A DNA stretch of 64,000 nt, taken from positions 3,799,501 to 3,863,500 of the forward strand of contig JAJTWR010000044.1 in assembly GCA_021613335.1 (NCBI GenBank), read 5' to 3'. A program made the position numbers and the translations under genes. This DNA is from Whitmania pigra. Its lineage: Eukaryota; Annelida; Clitellata; Hirudinida; Haemopidae. The notes under the pieces are model-generated. The model did not search any database. It saw only the letters and a program-made list of their open reading frames with translations, and had not been told where the DNA came from. Below, in pieces: positions 10,585-45,156 of the stretch (its first letter is position 1; the number at the start of each line of letters is the position of its first letter).

Positions 10585-13484
10585 CCGTATTTTCACGAAA
10601 TAAACACGCAGACGAATTTAACACGCAATTTTTCCAATTTATGTAAAAAATCACTTATAAAACACGCAAACGATTATAACACGCACCCATAGACGCTTTT
10701 TTTTATTTTGGCTAAAATAATTTAACATTTAAATTAAAATTATATATATTAAAATATTAAATTGAAGCAGTTTCTAATATATAAAACAATCAAATATAAA
10801 AGTTGTAAAAAAATCATCCGTTGGCTGAGCGACCGATGCTTCAAGTGATAAATACAGTGATATATAGATAGAAGTGCTCTTGATTGAAATATAAGTCAAA
10901 ATCAACTTAGTCATGCAACGGACTGTAATCAAATAAATAAATAGATTGAAATATCGACGTCGTTAAGAAAGTTGCTGATAAACGTAACTCGTACACTGTT
11001 GCCTACAAGCTTCAAGTCATTTCTAGAGCAAAAGACAAAGGTAACAGAGCAGCTGCTCGGGAGTTCATTAACATGAAGTGTCGGTTCGCGAATGGAGAAA
11101 GATGGAATGATTGCTTGAGAAACTGAACCTGAGAAAACGTGCATGCCTTGGCCAAAATGCGAAATGGGCAAAGTTAGAGTCTGATCTAAAGCTATGGGTC
11201 TTGGAACAAAGGAAGAGATAGCTTTTGACATTCCCGCTAGTGAAAGCATCTGGCGTCAGAACTGTGGCAATAACAACAAGTGGTTACGAATGGACATGTT
11301 TCACGGTCATACTTGGATGTTCTGCGGCTGGCACCAAGTCAAAACCAATATTGATTTTCAAGAGACAATGCGAAAAATTTTCAGCGTGAAGCTCTGGATT
11401 CAGAAATGTTCTCAAAAGAGGGGATTCTTTTCAAAGAGCTTGCGGTTGATCATGGATGCAATGACTGCTCATAAAGAGGAGTCAGTTAAGAAGATGTTCA
11501 ACTTAAGCGGGTGTCACATTGCAATCATCCCGGGTGGTCTATCATCCAAACTGCAACTACAAATCGTTGAGAAATTGACAGATCTGAGAGGGCAGAATGG
11601 ATGTAGAATGGCACATACACTCACACACCATCTGGACCTGGACGAGACAGGAAGGCCTTGTATTCCGTGGTATGGGCGTGGGTTGCACGAGCATGGGACA
11701 AAGTGTCTCCTGATTTGATTCTGAGTGGCTTTAGAAATGCTGGCATTAAGTTTGGAAAGGAGTAAAGTGACCACCCGGACTTTGAACTAGCCTGCGATCC
11801 GGCAAGAGCCGAAAATGAATATGAAGACTGTTCGACTTTTGACGGATTTGAAGGCTTAGCCGATGATGAGGAATAATTATTGGTCTTATGATTGATTTTT
11901 TGAATGTCTGTTAATAAAAATTAAAAACTTCAAAGAACTGGTTACCGATTCATGAGCTCGCTGCAATTGACCAAAATTGGTTACGAGTCGCTTCGATATT
12001 GCGTTCTCTCTTCAATTCTTCCTCGAAACTATTTTTATCTTAAGATTTGCATCAACTTCCTACTTTGGAATGCATATTGTTTACGCATAATAATTTGTAA
12101 GACAAAAGTGAAGCAATATTTCAAAGGACGGTAACGAACTCGTTAACCAATTCCACGCTGCAAAGAGTCCGCTTAACAAGTCTCTGTGTCCCATAACTCC
12201 CTAAATATGGAAATCACATATTTTAAATGTACAAATCTTAAGAGACATTTTTGAATATTTGAGATCAATTTTTGGAATAGATGATGAAGTAAATCAGATG
12301 CATCATGTTGTGAGACACAGCTTTAATGGAAAGTATAGCATTGTTGAGGTCCAAATATCAATTACAACATGAAATTTCATGAGATTTCAAGGTTAAAGTC
12401 TCCCTTTCAAGAACCATAAATGGATAATTGATCTGAGCATGAAATGCTGCTCATGTACAATAACCTTTATAATTGCATTGAAAGAAACAAGGTTTTTTTT
12501 TAATAAATTGAGATCAATTCTTGAAGCAAATACTGAAGTTATGCATTTGTACCATGCTCTGGGACACAGCTTTACTGTGAAGGTATGGCATTGTTGAGGT
12601 TCAAACAGTGCATCAACTACAGCATAAAAGTGTGGCCAAAAGCTGCATATAATTTATGCCATCTAATGGGTTTTATGATTTTCTCTTATAGCAATGTAGA
12701 AAATCAAGTGACTCATCACCAGAAAAAGCCAAAGCAGTGGTGGTAATTCATTACAATTACCAATTTGAATCTTCATAATGAGTTCCAAGAGAATGGGCTA
12801 AGACTTCCATTTTGTTTTCCAATAAAGACTGCAACTGATAATTGACACTATTACCAAGGTTGTATCTACTTTGTTCCATGCTTTTGAGAAGTGTTCAAAG
12901 AGTTTTTATAGCAAGACCATTAAGAGATTGAAGACATTTGCTACAATAAGTCCATGCTTGTGATGTTTGACTATTAAAATATTAAACAGCACCAGCCAAA
13001 GCTGTCTGAACCACCATTGCTGAAAAAAACAGTCACACAAACTGAAAACATTACCTCCAATTATAATTAAGAGTTGAAAAATTATGATGAAAATTCATAA
13101 AATAGCACAACACCCTTCAAGTTTCCTATAGTTACCATCAATTAATTTATGTTAAATTCAAGTTGACGTCAAATTCGAGAGCTGGACAATGCAATGATTA
13201 ACGTGAATGTTTTGTCACATGCTTCTGTAAGCATATATCGAAAGTTCTTTATGCAATGCACTAACGCCCAATCAATTATAAACTAATTAAAATTAAAAAT
13301 ATAGTCTAAAGCTTTTACAAAAACAATCAACAATCATTTAAATGTTTTTAGTTTTTGTTGGTCGGAAATCAAATTCATGTAAATTTAATCTAGAATAACA
13401 CGCATACGATTATAGCACGCATAGGGGGGGTGCGTGGTAAGTAAAATCGAACATAACACGCGTGTAATATGGGTGAAAATACGG
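10585..13484 (+). mobile_element. pogo/Tigger-like DNA transposon, copy 1
   Basis: Ends CCGTATTTTCAC... and ...GTGAAAATACGG are flanked by TA on both sides (10583-10584, 13485-13486), the pogo/Tc1 target duplication. The subterminal regions repeat an AACACGCAnACGA-type word. The + strand coding remnant at 11194-11874 has pogo DDE features: LIMDAMTAHKEESVKK (second Asp), then IAIIPGGLSSKLQ, then HLDLDETGRPCIPWY. Stops, frameshifts and a lost N-terminal half make it inactive. A short retroposon (10893-10943) sits inside it. A second copy with the same ends is at 61709-63407. Confidence 0.8.
10893..10943 (+). repeat. Very short retroposon, copy 1, with 11-bp TSD
   Basis: A 51-bp unit, AGTCAAAATCAACTTAGTCA then TGCAACGGACTGTAATC and an (AAAT)n tail, is flanked by GATTGAAATAT at 10882-10892 and 10944-10954. 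The unit matches the last part of SINE family A. Confidence 0.75.
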
Positions 13485-13495
13485 TACTTGTCTTC

Positions 13496-13550
13496 TTTAT
13501 ATTTATTTATTTATTTGATTATAGTCCGTTGCATAACTGAGATGATTTGG
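13496..13550 (-). repeat. Very short retroposon, copy 2, with 15-bp TSD
   Basis: A 55-bp unit on the - strand (CCAAATCATCTCAGTTATGC..., (AAAT)n tail) is flanked by ACGGTACTTGTCTTC at 13481-13495 and 13551-13565. The duplicated target includes the end of the pogo element, so this insertion is younger than pogo. Confidence 0.8.
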
Positions 13551-13773
13551 ACGGTACTTGTCTTCCGCCAGCAGACACTTATATAATGGCAAAAACCTAA
13601 TCTTTAACGTAGCTGAAGTTAGCAGACACTTAAATTTAATTTATAATGCGAAATTTCAAATTATAATATTTGGAAACTACGTTTCAAATGCATTTAAAAA
13701 TTGTTTATAAATCAATTGTCGGAAGATTTACAAATTTTTGAAGTTATTAGAAATTTGAGGAATTCGTTCAAAA

Positions 13774-14220
13774 GTCTTCTTACTCTGTAATGTATTAGCC
13801 TTTACGACTGATGAAATGTGCATAAAAATGTTCGTTAAGATTTCTACTTTCCAAATATGTATACCTTATTAGCCGAAAAATTTGTGGAACAACATAAGTG
13901 CTTAAAATATCGCGAGACATCTTAAGCGGAAGTCCTTCCATTAATGGAATGTTTTGCAAGTCTTCTTACTCAGTAACTACGACTTTAAGACTGACGAAAT
14001 GTGCATCAAAATGTTCGTTAAGATTTCTAGTTTCCAAATATGTATACCTTATTAGCCGAAAAAGGTGTGGAACAACATAAGTGCTTAAAATATCGCGAGT
14101 CATCTTAAGCGGAAGTCCTTCCAGTATTTAATTGCCGTACGAGTTCTGTTACTCAATAATCACGAAGTTTAGACTGATCAAGTAAATGTGCATCGAAATG
14201 TTCCTTAAGATTTCAACTTT
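13774..14220. repeat. Tandem modules of about 165 bp in the left TIR region
   Basis: Modules 13774-13940 and 13960-14123 run in parallel (GTCTTCTTACTC...GTGCATnAAAATGTTCGTTAAG...AAGTCCTTCCA), with a third partial module at about 14143-14220. The right arm of the long-TIR element carries one copy in inverted orientation, so this end has been expanded. Confidence 0.7.
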
Positions 14221-14692
14221 GTTTTGTAAGCATATTCGCTTATGGATCTGCATAAATACCAAAAAACCCAATCCTCGAACGCTAGTATTTACATGCTTGC
14301 ATTTTATCATGTCGAAAATGAACTAAGCTTCCGATATTATGTCTTTGATGAAATTCAATTTGGAAGCCACGGTCGTAAACAGACCCTAAGTAATTAGATT
14401 CGTAGGTATCATAAAGAGTAAGTTCCTAAAGTAGCTTCCTTGCCTAGACAGGCTTCCCGTCCTTTGAAGTATTTGATTTGCTAATTAATACTTGATCTTT
14501 TGTCTCAAAATGATTACGCGTGAAATCTGAATGCGCCCAATGTCAACCTAATAGGAGGTTGAACCAACAGTTCAAAGAAAAGGGAATTTCAATGAAATAT
14601 TGTAGAGAGTGTGGTTGTCTTATTATATATGTGGATATGAACGTAATAAAATGTAAATGATTTTATCTGGTATATAAATGCTCCAGATGTAT
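14221..14692. other. Interior of the long-TIR element, no recognised gene
   Basis: AT-rich sequence between the repeat modules and the candidate exons. I see no transposase motifs. Confidence 0.35.
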
Positions 14693-14703
14693 AGAACAAA
14701 TTC

Positions 14704-14763
14704 GCTCTAGTCCAAATCATCTGAGTTATGCAACGGACTATAATCAAATAAATAAATAAATAA
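14704..14763 (+). repeat. Very short retroposon, copy 3, with 11-bp TSD
   Basis: A unit of about 60 bp, containing AGTCCAAATCATCTGAGTTA and an (AAAT)n tail, is flanked by AGAACAAATTC at 14693-14703 and 14764-14774. Confidence 0.8.
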
Positions 14764-14849
14764 AGAACAAATTCTGGTTTTCTGACCTCTTGATTTTCTG
14801 TGTGCTTTACAATTTATTTGACAATGTATTATCCTGAATTTTCTCTAGG

Positions 14850-15042
14850 TAAAAAAGTTCTTCCTCCTGATGGAACTAGCATGTCTAAATGTGTATTTGT
14901 GGCTGAAATGAAAGAGTTCCTCAAGGACAATCCAACAAAATCCCTCAATGAGGAATTTTTGAGGAAATGTTGTGGGACCCTTCGTCTTCAGTTCAACATA
15001 GACCACATTGAGAAATCCCAAGGATTACTGCTTGGCTTATAG
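14850..15042 (+). CDS. Candidate exon of an unrecognised gene inside the long-TIR element
   Basis: An open frame follows a splice-acceptor-like TTTTCTCTAG at 14840-14849. It encodes about 64 residues including PPDGTSMSKCVFVAEMKEFL and ends with TAG at 15040-15042. A GTGACA just after the stop could be a donor if the exon is read differently. I do not recognise the protein. Codon use looks protein-like, with charged and hydrophobic residues alternating. It lies upstream of a second, better exon (15150-15374) and may belong to the same gene. Confidence 0.35.
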
Positions 15043-15149
15043 AAAGGTGACATTGTGAACTATTTTCCAAACTTCGGTCAAGCTGACATTTAATTTGCTT
15101 TATTTCAGGAACTCGGTTTAGATCAGGCTCAACGTTCAGACTTCTACAG

Positions 15150-17693
15150 CCTGCCGATTTGCTTTTAAAGGCCAAGTAAAGGAAGTCCCATCGAAAGAGC
15201 TTGCTATGCACTTTGCAAGGAAGCTTGGGACGGATGGAATCTTGACCTCTGTCGTAATGAGGGAGTTATGTGATGAACTTGGTTTGCCACCAAAGCAATT
15301 TATAAAATTAAAAGGTGCTTATAACTATTATAAGGATGAAACTTTACTTGATGATTTTCAGGATTATCTGCAGGCAGAGGCGTAGCTAGGGGGGGGGGCA
15401 AGGGGGTACATATGTCCCCGGGCGCCAAGATACAGGGGCGCCAAAATGAGGGTTACCTAATTTTGGCGACATTGGTAAAACAGGTCACACTCACAAGCTA
15501 GCCAACAGCGGCGACTGGAGCAGGGCAGATATGAGCCATCGTCTGATACGTCTGCCATCCAGACCTGGTTGATGCTGCTGCCAGCTCAGTGAGCCCACCA
15601 CCACTGCTGCCAGTCAGGATACGGATTCTGCATGCACTCTGCAGTGGCTACTACTGTAATACTAGAGTGTTGTTGACGAACTTATTGTGGTTTAAAACGG
15701 ATTACACTCTATTAAGGTATATTAAAACTTTTTATCAGAGACTGGTTGTGATTGTTCTAATATAGACAAAGATAAACAACATTCGTGAAAGCGTGAAAAC
15801 GTCAAAACAATTTCTGAAACTCCCATTGGTATCAGGCTAACGCAAAGTTGCACTGCAGCGAGCGCCCCCACCAGGCTTGGACTGGGCCGGTGGCCGCCAA
15901 CTGCCAAAAGAAAGTTATTATATTTTTAGTTTTAACTGAAATTACCGTTGATTATATGATAGCTTCAAATAATAGTTTGTATTAAAAATCAAAGAATCAT
16001 TTTTAGGTTATATCGAGATATATTCAAAAGACGCTGCAAGCCTAGAGAAAGTCATCGTCGAGAGACTGAATTCTGATGAGGTACCTCTAGCCGACTGTCG
16101 AGCTCAATGTTATGACAATGCTTCGGTGATGACTGGGCATATATCTGGCCTTCAACAACGAATATGTGACAGAAATCCTAAGAGCACTGTTTGTCAACTG
16201 TGACAACCACAGCTTAAATTTAGCAGGTATGTATTCAGCTAAGCAAGATCCTGTTGTCGTAACTTTTTTTGGAACACTTGAAAGCATATATTCGTTTTTC
16301 TCTCATTCAACAATTCGTTGGGAAGAATTAAAAAGAGCTCTTCCCATAACAGTAAAAAGAGAGTCTGAAACACGCTGGACTGCACGATCTGAAGCTTTTA
16401 AAGCTATCCATGAAGGACTGGATGAACTAGTTGGATTGCTAGAGAAATTATCGGAAGACTCCACTATGACACCTGAAACTAGAAGTGGTGCACAGCAGTT
16501 ACTGGCCTGTATATTGAATTTTAATTTCATAGTTTTATTACACTTCTGCAATGTCGTTCTTGGAAAAATTGATCGTGCACAGAAGCGCCTACAAGATCCT
16601 ACCATAAATTTCAAGGAAGCTGCGACTGATATTGAATCTTTGGAGCAAGAATTTATCAAGCTTCGTGATGATTTGAGCCTGGCTGCGGTCGAAAACGCCA
16701 GAACAAAATGCACAGCATGGGATATTCCGGTAGAAAGAAGAATTAGGCGACGTAGGAGAATGCCTGGAGAACTGGCAAGAGATGCAGGACTCTCATCAGA
16801 AGAGGAAGTAATGCGTGTTATGAAGAATGTGTTCGATCGTCTTCAACAGGAGATGTCAACACGTTTTTCACGACTCAAAGACCTGAACACAAAATTTGGA
16901 TTTCTGCTGGACGTTAAGACTCTTCTGACATCTGACACAGATGAAGATGAAATTCGTCGAAGTTGTGCAGATTTTGCAACTTTCTACGACACGGACATTA
17001 ATGGCTACGAACTCTTCACCGAAATTGGTGACTGCAGAATGCTGCTGAGAAAGCGAACTGAAACTCTACCAGAAACTCTACCAGAAACTCCTTTGGATCT
17101 CCTTGGTTTTATTGTGCTTTATGGAAGCGACGTATTTCCGAATTTTCGAATTTCACTACAAATTTTGTTAGCAATAGCGGTTTCAATTGCAAGCTGTGAA
17201 CGATCATTCAGCAAATTGAAACTTATTTTGTCGTATCTGCGTGCATCAATGGGACAGGATCGTCTCAGTGATCTTGCTCTTCTTAGTATAGAAAGAGAAA
17301 CGCTTGAGAAAACAGACTTTGATGACGTTATTGATCAGTTTGCAACTGTTAAATCAAGAAAAATAAATCTATTTTAAACACTATTAGACTACTATGCATG
17401 TAAATCATCTTAGACTGACTGATTGGGTGACTGATGCGCTACTATTTGTAGAATGGTTTTTCACTTTTAAATGGATGCCTTGTGCCATTAAAATTTGATT
17501 TTTATTACAATTTCAAATTTAGTGTAATACAGTAAGATTAAATATATAGACATGGAAAAGGGCGCCAATTCTATAGTTTGTCCCCGGGCTCAAAATACCC
17601 AGGCTACGCCTCTGTCTGCAGGTCAGCAAGCCAGATAGTCCAGTCGCTGAGAAAGTTATCGATGAAAAATGTTATCAAGGAAATGAATCACAG
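15150..17693 (+). CDS. Candidate exon of an unrecognised gene, split by a hAT insertion
   Basis: After CTTCTACAG (acceptor-like, ending 15149) a frame runs AFKGQVKEVPSKELAMHF, then KLGTDGILTSVVMRELCDEL, LPPKQFIKLKGAYNYYK and DDFQDYLQ up to 15374, where a hAT element is inserted. Beyond the hAT and one copy of its target duplication the same frame continues (VSKPDSPVAEKVIDEKCY) to ESQ at 17693, followed by GTTTAC. A further acceptor (TTTTTGCAG, about 17811) opens a short final frame that ends in TGA near 17887. The product is unknown. It may be a host gene captured by the long-TIR element or an accessory gene of it. The frame is undisturbed apart from the hAT. Confidence 0.4.
15375..17614 (+). 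mobile_element. hAT transposon (ZMYM1/DUF4371-like) with TSD
   Basis: Termini CAGAGGCGTAGC... and ...GCTACGCCTCTG are perfect 12-bp inverted repeats. They are flanked by TCTGCAGG at 15367-15374 and 17615-17622, an exact 8-bp hAT target duplication. It carries one long transposase frame. It is inserted in the candidate exon of the surrounding long-TIR element, hence younger than that element. Confidence 0.9.
16166..17377 (+). CDS. hAT transposase, ZMYM1-like, N-terminally truncated
   Basis: A 403-residue open frame. It includes LFVNCDNHSLNLAGMYSA, SETRWTARSEAFKAI, and a C-terminal dimerisation segment with AVSIASCERSFSKLKLILSY and LSDLALLSIERE, the conserved hATC block. Upstream, in another frame (about 16020-16190), LSDCRAQCYDN-type sequence (ADCRAQCYDNASVMTG) shows where the protein used to begin, so a frameshift near 16180 separates the halves. 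The N-terminal TTF/zinc-finger and first catalytic Asp region are missing. Such proteins cut and paste hAT ends with 8-bp duplications. This copy is probably inactive although its last 400 codons are open, which suggests a fairly recent insertion. Confidence 0.8.
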   Translation: MTEILRALFVNCDNHSLNLAGMYSAKQDPVVVTFFGTLESIYSFFSHSTIRWEELKRALPITVKRESETRWTARSEAFKAIHEGLDELVGLLEKLSEDSTMTPETRSGAQQLLACILNFNFIVLLHFCNVVLGKIDRAQKRLQDPTINFKEAATDIESLEQEFIKLRDDLSLAAVENARTKCTAWDIPVERRIRRRRRMPGELARDAGLSSEEEVMRVMKNVFDRLQQEMSTRFSRLKDLNTKFGFLLDVKTLLTSDTDEDEIRRSCADFATFYDTDINGYELFTEIGDCRMLLRKRTETLPETLPETPLDLLGFIVLYGSDVFPNFRISLQILLAIAVSIASCERSFSKLKLILSYLRASMGQDRLSDLALLSIERETLEKTDFDDVIDQFATVKSRKINLF

Positions 17694-18377
17694 GTTTACT
17701 ACTAAAAACTTTTTAACCATATATAACCAAGTAATGTTAATTGTTAAGAAAAATTATGATTTTAAAAATATTAACTGTATGATAACGTAAATATCAATTA
17801 ATTTTTGCAGAAATCCATCTCAAGAGTCATGTGGAACAATATGATCTGGTCATCTCCAAGCTCTCTAAATTTACTGCGATTTTCATGAGATTTAACAATA
17901 ATCAATAAATAGTTGACGTGTTGCCATCGCAATTGTATTCGTCACGATACACAACAAAATTTGATAAATTTTCTCGAGATTATTTGTAAATTTCGAGTTG
18001 CTTAAGATGTCAAGGCGATATTTTAAGCACATATGTTGTTCCACAAATTTATCAGCTAATAAGTTATACATATTTGGAAAGTAGAAATTTTAACGAACAT
18101 TTTGATGCACATTTCATCAGTCGTAAAGTCGTGGTTACTGAGTAAGAAGACTTTTGAACGAACTCCTCAAATTTCTAATAACTTAAAAAATTTGAAAATC
18201 TTCCGACAATTGATTTATAAACATTTTTGAAAAGCATTTGAAACGTAGTTTCCAAATATTATAATTTGAAATTTCGCACTATAAATTAAATTTGAGTGTC
18301 TGCTAACTTCAGCTACGTTAAAGACTAGGTTTTTACCATTATATAAGTGTCTTCTGGCGGAAGACCAGTGATGAAAT

Positions 18378-18942
18378 TGGTTGCTTTTTGGATGTTTTAT
18401 GTTTTTTTTTTTGTAAGGGGAGAGAAATAAGTTGAGAGCCACTAATAATCACATTAAACATCAGTTAAATATTTGAAAAAATAATAAAAAAAAGTTGAAT
18501 TTTTTGGTGTGTTAATTTAACAAAATTAGTAACGTACTTTACTACAACTCGGCTAGTATTTACAGATATTTTTTAAAATTCAAATAATTTTTTTCTTTGT
18601 TGCAAATACGAACAAAATTTTTCAATTTGTTCAGGCCTTTCTGTCTTTGTGGACTTTTCGGAATTGGAAGCGTGTTTTTGTTGCTCTGGTGCATCGTCTA
18701 GAGGACAAACGTTATTTTTTTTCATTCTGAAGAAGGCTTCATGAAACATTGATGCTTTTTTATTTGGAAGGTTTCATTTTTTTATATAATTTTATGATAC
18801 GCATTGCTCAAACGTGAAGCAAGGCCGTGATTGCTCCGGATGCGAGTTTTTTTTTAAACAAATGCAGTTTAGGATGTTATTTGTGCATGTTTACTTTGAA
18901 TACTAAGGTTTATTAAAACTGAAATGTTGCAGATTTAGCAGG
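18378..18942. promoter_or_regulatory. Upstream region of Miro
   Basis: 565 bp between the right end of the long-TIR element and the Miro start codon. It is very AT-rich with T-runs. I see no clear TATA box or CpG-rich stretch. The first exon may extend into it as 5' UTR. The promoter is inferred by position only. Confidence 0.3.
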
Positions 18943-43069
<24,127 letters not shown>

Positions 43070-43984
43070 TTTGGGAAATGTGATTAATTTTGGTCCTCTT
43101 AATACATTAGAACAAAAGACATGGTTTCAATGTTGGTTAACATACAGAGATGTTAAAGGGAAATACCAAATACTAAAATACTTCAGAAGAGCATTTTAAA
43201 ATACAAAGTACTTCCTTAAGGTGCTCAAAATATTAAAATACAAAATATGTATTTTGAAATGCTTTTATTCAAAATACCACAAAATTTTGTGGTGTAAGGT
43301 TATGGTTTGCCTTTAAAAGCGGCTGTTGAAAATTGTTGGTCATGCATAATCTCTTTTTGTTAACTATCATACCTGCATAATAAAAGCTCATGTTCATGCT
43401 CAACCGGAACATGCTATGTCGGTGACTTATTCTACACTGTGTGATACTTGTGCAAACTATCCAGAGATGAAAATTTGTATCCATGTATTGAAGAATTTCT
43501 ACATCTGATTTTTTTGTTGGTGAATTGAATACTTCAAAAGAAAAAAATTAGCTTTATCATTCTCCAGTGTTTGAGCTTGATACAGATGTATTCTTTCTAT
43601 CTATATTCCTTGGCAATGGCATGTCTTGTTTGGCTCATTCCAGGAAAAGGTTCCTTATTCTCTCAGCACTGTTGTTTGGAACCCATCTTAATTTGAAAAA
43701 AGGATGGGATGCAGCTACCCAACAACACTGACATCAAGATTCAAGTAGCTGCCAAACCGTTTGATAAAGCACTGCATCAGTCCCTCGCACAATGGTGACA
43801 ATATCCTTTGCTTAATACATAGACAATTCAATTTCTCTTGATGCCCAATAATATTCATGGTTCATACAGGAACTTGAAAACCAAAATTTAGGACGAACAA
43901 TAATAACACAAATAAGGGTATTTAGATTTTAATTATGCATTATTCAATTTAGAATTATAATACAAGATAGTAACACATGAAAGT
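43070..43984. other. Miro 3' flank
   Basis: A candidate poly(A) signal AATAAA lies at 43377-43382, 310 bp after the stop codon. At 43160-43275 the words AAATACAAA and TATTTTGAAAT recur, like ends of hAT MITEs, without clear borders. No gene seen. Confidence 0.4.
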
Positions 43985-44500
43985 TCATAATATCAATTTG
44001 TTTAAACAAAAAATCAACTCAAGTCTTTCTCTAAAGAAGCAATTTCTACATCTTTTACCTCACTATCTTTCCTCAGGCTGTTTGCCTGTACCAAGAGATC
44101 ATTTTTCCTGGTTTTTGCAGTTAATATTCGAAATTTTCTGTCAAGCATATCCCTGTCATGTTTTAGAGTCTTCAGCACGATCATGTCATCTTCATCTGTT
44201 TTTCGTTTTGAGGTTACAGCTGCCTGTCTCTCTCCCTCATGTAATGTTTCCAAAGAAAATTTGAACCTCTACCTTGATGCTTTAAAATGGCTCACGACAG
44301 ATTTATCGATCCTAAAATTTAACCAATGTGCACCTCCAACACAGTTGATATGGTCTCTATTCATCCTCCTTGCATTCATGCCCATCTCTTTTTGATTTTC
44401 ACAAATCAAACTTTTATTTATACAGAAACCTCTTTCAACAGATTCCTGTCTATGACTCAAAGTTAGCAAAACTTTTACTCCCTCCATATCAATGCATAAT
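43985..44500 (-). pseudogene. C-terminal relic of a hAT-like protein
   Basis: The - strand frames give LTLSHRQESVERGFCINKSL, then VKDH-like MNRDHINCVGG, then a lysine- and glutamate-rich coiled-coil stretch ending SLEKDL. This fits the LSHGxAxVERGFSxNK...ARRxxxDHVxxxGG and coiled-coil tail of a widespread transposon-derived family. One stop separates the halves at about 44266. Confidence 0.5.
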
Positions 44501-44585
44501 CATCACAACTGCCCATGTGCACCTCGAAGAAATATCAAATCTTTGCTCCCTTCTTTAAGAATTAAGAACTGACAACAAATTGTTT

Positions 44586-44693
44586 TATTAACGTCCGTTA
44601 CATAGCTAGATGGTTAGGACGGTGCTCCCGCAGCAGGGTTCGAATCCGCGCTGCCATCGTGAGAGACCTAGCCTTAACCATTAGGCCATACAT
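44586..44693 (-). repeat. tRNA-derived SINE, family A (most complete copy)
   Basis: On the - strand: TATGGCCTAATGGTTAAGGC (A box), GATTCGAACCC (B box), GCTGCGGGAGCACCGTCCTA, CTATGTAACGGACGTTAATA. A and B boxes match the internal Pol III promoter of tRNA genes. The tail is shared with the short retroposons at 10893, 13496, 14704 and 59609. Confidence 0.8.
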
Positions 44694-45006
44694 TTGCGCA
44701 TTAAGGACTGTCCTGCGTATTTACAAATATATAGTTACACTATTAAAACTTTAATGTATCAAACAGACGAGTCAACGAACGTTGTAGGAAACTCAATTGG
44801 GTGCGTCGCAGCTAGAACAAACGGACCGATAGAACAGAGGGACCGGTTTCCCGCTAATTGCTACTTCGACAAAACTATTACTAAAAATCTCAGAACATTA
44901 TTATTTTTTTAGGATCTTTATCATTTTTTTGGACTTTATTGTGATATTTAGGACCTCCCACATTTTTTAAGGACTTTTTAGGACCTGTACGAACCATGAA
45001 TATTGC

Positions 45007-45156
45007 TGAAGTACTGAACCAGGCTAACACTTGACATTAATCGAACGTACAATCCGTATCACTCATAAACGAGTTGACGACGATAACAAGCATCAACGCG
45101 GTAAAAACTCGGAAATCAAAAACACAACATCCTTAGTAGGGATGTGCAGTCACTAC
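45007..45156 (-). repeat. 3' LTR
   Basis: Left-hand copy of the LTR. Compared with the other LTR it has an extra ACACAACA-like insert near 45120 and several substitutions, so the two have been diverging since insertion. Confidence 0.85.

Larger units (their letters stand above)
13486..18369. mobile_element. Long-TIR (Mutator-like) DNA element carrying spliced exons
   Basis: An arm at about 13556-13920 (GTCTTCCGCCAGCAGACACT...) is the reverse complement of 17999-18369 over roughly 370 bp with few differences. If the pogo element is removed at its TA, the left end becomes AATGAAAT|ACTTGTCTTCCGCC. The right end is ...GGCGGAAGACCAGT|GATGAAAT, giving 8-bp flanks that agree at 7 of 8 bases (10576-10583, 18370-18377). 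Long TIRs and an 8-9 bp TSD suggest a Mutator-like or similar element, but no matching transposase is left. Inside are candidate coding exons and a hAT insertion. Confidence 0.6.

Noticed and set aside
15722..15907. 61-codon - strand frame inside the hAT element
   Set aside because: No motif and inside the element's non-coding 5' part.
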